From NCBI GenBank assembly GCA_943914835.1, contig CALUDO010000017.1:1-24007 (forward strand): a DNA stretch of 24,007 nt, given 5' to 3'. The first letter of the stretch is position 1. Each line of letters begins with the position of its first letter. The DNA is from an uncultured Eremococcus sp. Its GTDB lineage: Bacteria; Bacillota; Bacilli; Lactobacillales; Aerococcaceae. The position numbers and the translations under genes were made by a program. Positions 22,320 to 24,007 of the stretch are shown piece by piece. The notes beneath the pieces were generated by a model. That model ran no database searches. It had not been told where the DNA came from and worked only from the letters and a program-made list of their open reading frames with translations.

Positions 22320-23012
22320 ATGAAAGTACTTGAATTAAAGAATATTTCTAAATCCTATCAAGATGGTGAGAGTAAGCATTTAGTCCTAGATAATATTAAC
22401 CTAGATGTTGAAGAAGGGCAGTTCATTGCTATAGTAGGCCCTTCTGGATCAGGGAAGTCAACCCTCTTATCCATTGCAGGTATGCTCTTGTCAACGGATC
22501 AAGGGCAGGTTGTGTTGAGGCAAGAGGATTATGCCCAGGCGTCACAAGCTGAATGGACCCGTCTACGTCGGGAAAAAATTGGCTTTATCTTCCAATCTCA
22601 TGAATTAATTCCTTATATGAAAATCCAAGACCAACTCATGATGGTTGCTAGGATGAAGGAAGGTAAGAAGGGGCGGACGACTAAGGAAGACGTAGCCAAC
22701 CTTTTAGACGAATTAGGCATTAAGGAAGCTAAAAGAAAATATCCTAAGCAACTATCTGGGGGTCAAAAGCAACGTGTTGCGATTGCTAGGGCTTTCTTGA
22801 GCCAACCTGATATTATTCTTGCCGACGAACCAACGGCCAGTCTGGATGGGGAACGCGGTCAGCAAATTGCGGAATTAATCCGGAAAGAAGTTAAAAATCG
22901 TAAGGTAGCTGCGGTCATGGTGACCCATGATGAACGTATTCTGCATTTGGTAGACCGAGTGTATCGATTAGAAGATGGTCATCTAACCAATGTACGCGAA
23001 CAAAATAAATAA
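22320..23012 (+). CDS. hrtA: ABC ATPase, HrtA-like
   Basis: ATP-binding subunit (230 aa) of the same exporter. Motifs are all intact: Walker A GPSGSGKST near 40-48, Q-loop IFQSHELIPYM, signature LSGGQKQRVAIARAF, Walker B DIILADEPTASLD and switch histidine in VMVTHDER. The ATG follows the hrtB stop codon directly, so the two are translationally coupled. It belongs to the MacB/LolD/HrtA ATPase group and, unlike the orphan ATPase at the window start, has its permease. The operon ends at the terminator at 23019. Confidence 0.87.
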   Translation: MKVLELKNISKSYQDGESKHLVLDNINLDVEEGQFIAIVGPSGSGKSTLLSIAGMLLSTDQGQVVLRQEDYAQASQAEWTRLRREKIGFIFQSHELIPYMKIQDQLMMVARMKEGKKGRTTKEDVANLLDELGIKEAKRKYPKQLSGGQKQRVAIARAFLSQPDIILADEPTASLDGERGQQIAELIRKEVKNRKVAAVMVTHDERILHLVDRVYRLEDGHLTNVREQNK

Positions 23013-23018
23013 AATAAT

Positions 23019-23058
23019 AGACCTAGTCTTGTCCATAAAGGATTTGACTAGGTCTTTT
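23019..23058 (+). terminator. Terminator of the hrtRBA-like operon
   Basis: AGACCTAGTC (23019-23028) pairs with GACTAGGTCT (23046-23055), with an inner GTCC/GGAT pairing, followed by TTTT. Confidence 0.85.
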
Positions 23059-23104
23059 GCTGTGAATAGGCTAGTATAAGAGAAGAGATGAAGGAGGGAG
23101 AAGA

Positions 23105-23413
23105 ATGTCCTTTCAAATTGAAAGACTGCTTGGAGATCGTATAGCCGACCTTAGCTTAGTCAATCAGCCCTTTAAGGTTTTCGGGCGATTCTTACCCACC
23201 TATCAAGATCAAGAATAGTCCTATAAAATTGAAGAATTTGATGCACCTTCCTGGATGACCTTTCCGGATGATGACTATAATCCTAAGACAATAGCAGACT
23301 CTGTGTATGCCTTGACAGCCTACGATGAGGGGGACTGCATCGGGGTTATGATTTTTAATAAAGATGATTTTGGGTACAGGTACTTTGATCATATCAGGAC
23401 CGACTATCATTAA
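23105..23413 (+). pseudogene. Streptothricin-acetyltransferase-like GNAT gene, broken
   Basis: A good AAGGAGGG and ATG start a frame that resembles the N-terminal two thirds of streptothricin acetyltransferases (Sat-4/SatA type): NQPFKVFGRFLPTYQDQE, a TAG stop at 23216-23218, then SYKIEEFDAPSWMTFPDDDY, LTAYDEGDCIGVMIF and YFDHIRTDYH, ending at TAA 23411-23413. The acetyl-CoA loop and C-terminal part are missing. From about 23410 another frame reads IKSIRYSSGSARVAPSAGRM and a short tail to TAA 23496-23498, which looks like the end of an unrelated gene. Nonsense mutation plus 3' loss means no function. Confidence 0.75.
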
Positions 23414-23520
23414 GAGTATTCGTTATAGTTCAGGGTCTGCACGTGTGGCACCATCTGCTGGTCGTATGGTAGCTTCTCGATTATTGAGAAGTGGATAATT
23501 AGTATAAAGGAGAAAATATC

Positions 23521-23939
23521 ATGAAAAATATCAAAAATTTATCTTTACAATCTTTAGCATTTTTCTAGTAACAGCGTGTGCTAATATTTCCGTAAAAGAA
23601 GATTTACAAGAAAATAATTGGAATATGGTTCAAAGTGACGGTAATTCAGGCGAAGCAGATTTTGCTGATGACACAGTTGTATTCTCTTCTTCAAATGTTT
23701 TAGCAATGACAACAGGTTATCAATATACGTTAAATGAAGATGAAACAGAAATAACGTTTACACGTAATAAATCTAGTTATACTGGAAATGAAGCAGAAGA
23801 AGTAGTTATGAAATATACTATTGAGAAAAAAGATGATAAATATTTACTAACTTTAATTAGTGATAGTTCAGAAGATTTTGAAAAGGGATTTACAATTACA
23901 TTAATTCCGCAAGAAGCAGAAAGTACAAATGAAAACTAG
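23521..23939 (+). pseudogene. Small lipoprotein gene with a start-proximal frameshift
   Basis: After AAAGGAG, ATG 23521 opens a frame that stops after 15 codons. Two bases later the third frame reads KFIFTIFSIFLVTACANISV, a lipoprotein signal with lipobox LVTAC, and continues to TAG at 23939 through LTL, strand-rich sequence (TVVFSSSNVL, YQYTLNEDETEITFTRN, VMKYTIEKKDDKYLLTLI). Adding one base in the A-run next to the ATG would restore a 139-aa lipoprotein. It looks like a small lipocalin-like or beta-barrel lipoprotein; function unknown. It is more AT-rich than its neighbours, suggesting different origin. Either a true mutation or a homopolymer sequencing error. Confidence 0.7.
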
Positions 23940-23952
23940 TAATAAAAAGAAA

Positions 23953-24007
23953 GAGGCTGTGACATAAGTCAATAAAATACCCAGAACGATTATTCGAACC
24001 GAATGAT
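23953..24007. repeat. Partial palindromic repeat or IS terminus at window edge
   Basis: GAGGCTGTGACATAAGTC (23953-23970) resembles the termini of dispersed palindromes and IS1182-type elements common in Lactobacillales. It is followed by CCCAGAACGA and a small inverted repeat ATTCG-AAC-CGAAT (23992-24004) that may be the centre of a larger hairpin. The window ends before it can be resolved. Confidence 0.4.

Noticed and set aside
23192..23410. Minus-strand ORF opposite the Sat-like remnant
   Set aside because: The plus-strand translation matches a known family across the same bases; the antisense frame has no support.

Overview
The window reads as chromosome from a low-GC Gram-positive of the order Lactobacillales. 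The signs are AT-rich intergenic DNA, strong AAGGAGG ribosome-binding sites, Gram-positive signal peptides, an LPXTG-type tail remnant, an hrtRBA-like heme efflux operon, a two-domain ABC-F protein and a fumarate-reductase flavoprotein next to a YfcC-type carrier. Aerococcaceae is my best guess; it is inferred from overall protein character, not from a marker gene. There is no phage, plasmid replication, CRISPR or intact transposase gene.

Layout. 1-3950: an orphan, frameshifted peptide-resistance-type ABC ATPase, a DUF1801 protein, a MazG-like pyrophosphohydrolase (minus), a GNAT, a DUF2200 protein and a nitroreductase (minus). 3950-6620: a second GNAT, a truncated SigI-like sigma factor whose 3' half is replaced out of frame by the end of a surface-protein gene, and a secreted DUF4767-like protein. 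6620-8520: a long leader with a mini-ORF and terminator-like hairpins ahead of an ABC-F ATPase. 8620-10240 (minus): tRNA-Pro(GGG) and a secreted HExxH metalloprotease. 10300-13600: a run of plus-strand genes (AAC(6')-like GNAT, FlaR-like P-loop kinase, membrane-anchored alpha/beta hydrolase, PaaI-like thioesterase, unknown protein). 13600-16900: a 5'-truncated YfcC carrier and an exported FMN/FAD fumarate-reductase-like protein. 16900-20470: a YvbK-like GNAT, a CPBP membrane protease, a GT8 glycosyltransferase with a polyamine-type GNAT, and a decayed maltose O-acetyltransferase gene. 20500-23060: a TetR-permease-ATPase operon that matches the lactococcal heme-efflux system hrtRBA in order, protein type and operator. 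23100-24007: a broken streptothricin-acetyltransferase-like gene, a lipoprotein gene frameshifted near its start, and part of a palindromic repeat or IS end.

Working picture: an accessory chromosomal zone rich in small detoxification, acetylation and envelope genes. At least six genes are broken or truncated: the first ABC ATPase, sigI, yfcC, maa, the sat-like GNAT and the lipoprotein. Two of these, sigI and yfcC, look like deletion junctions. The strongest systems-level signals are the heme-efflux operon with its TGACA-N3-TGTCA operator, the candidate attenuator ahead of the ABC-F gene, and the sigI/surface-protein fusion junction.
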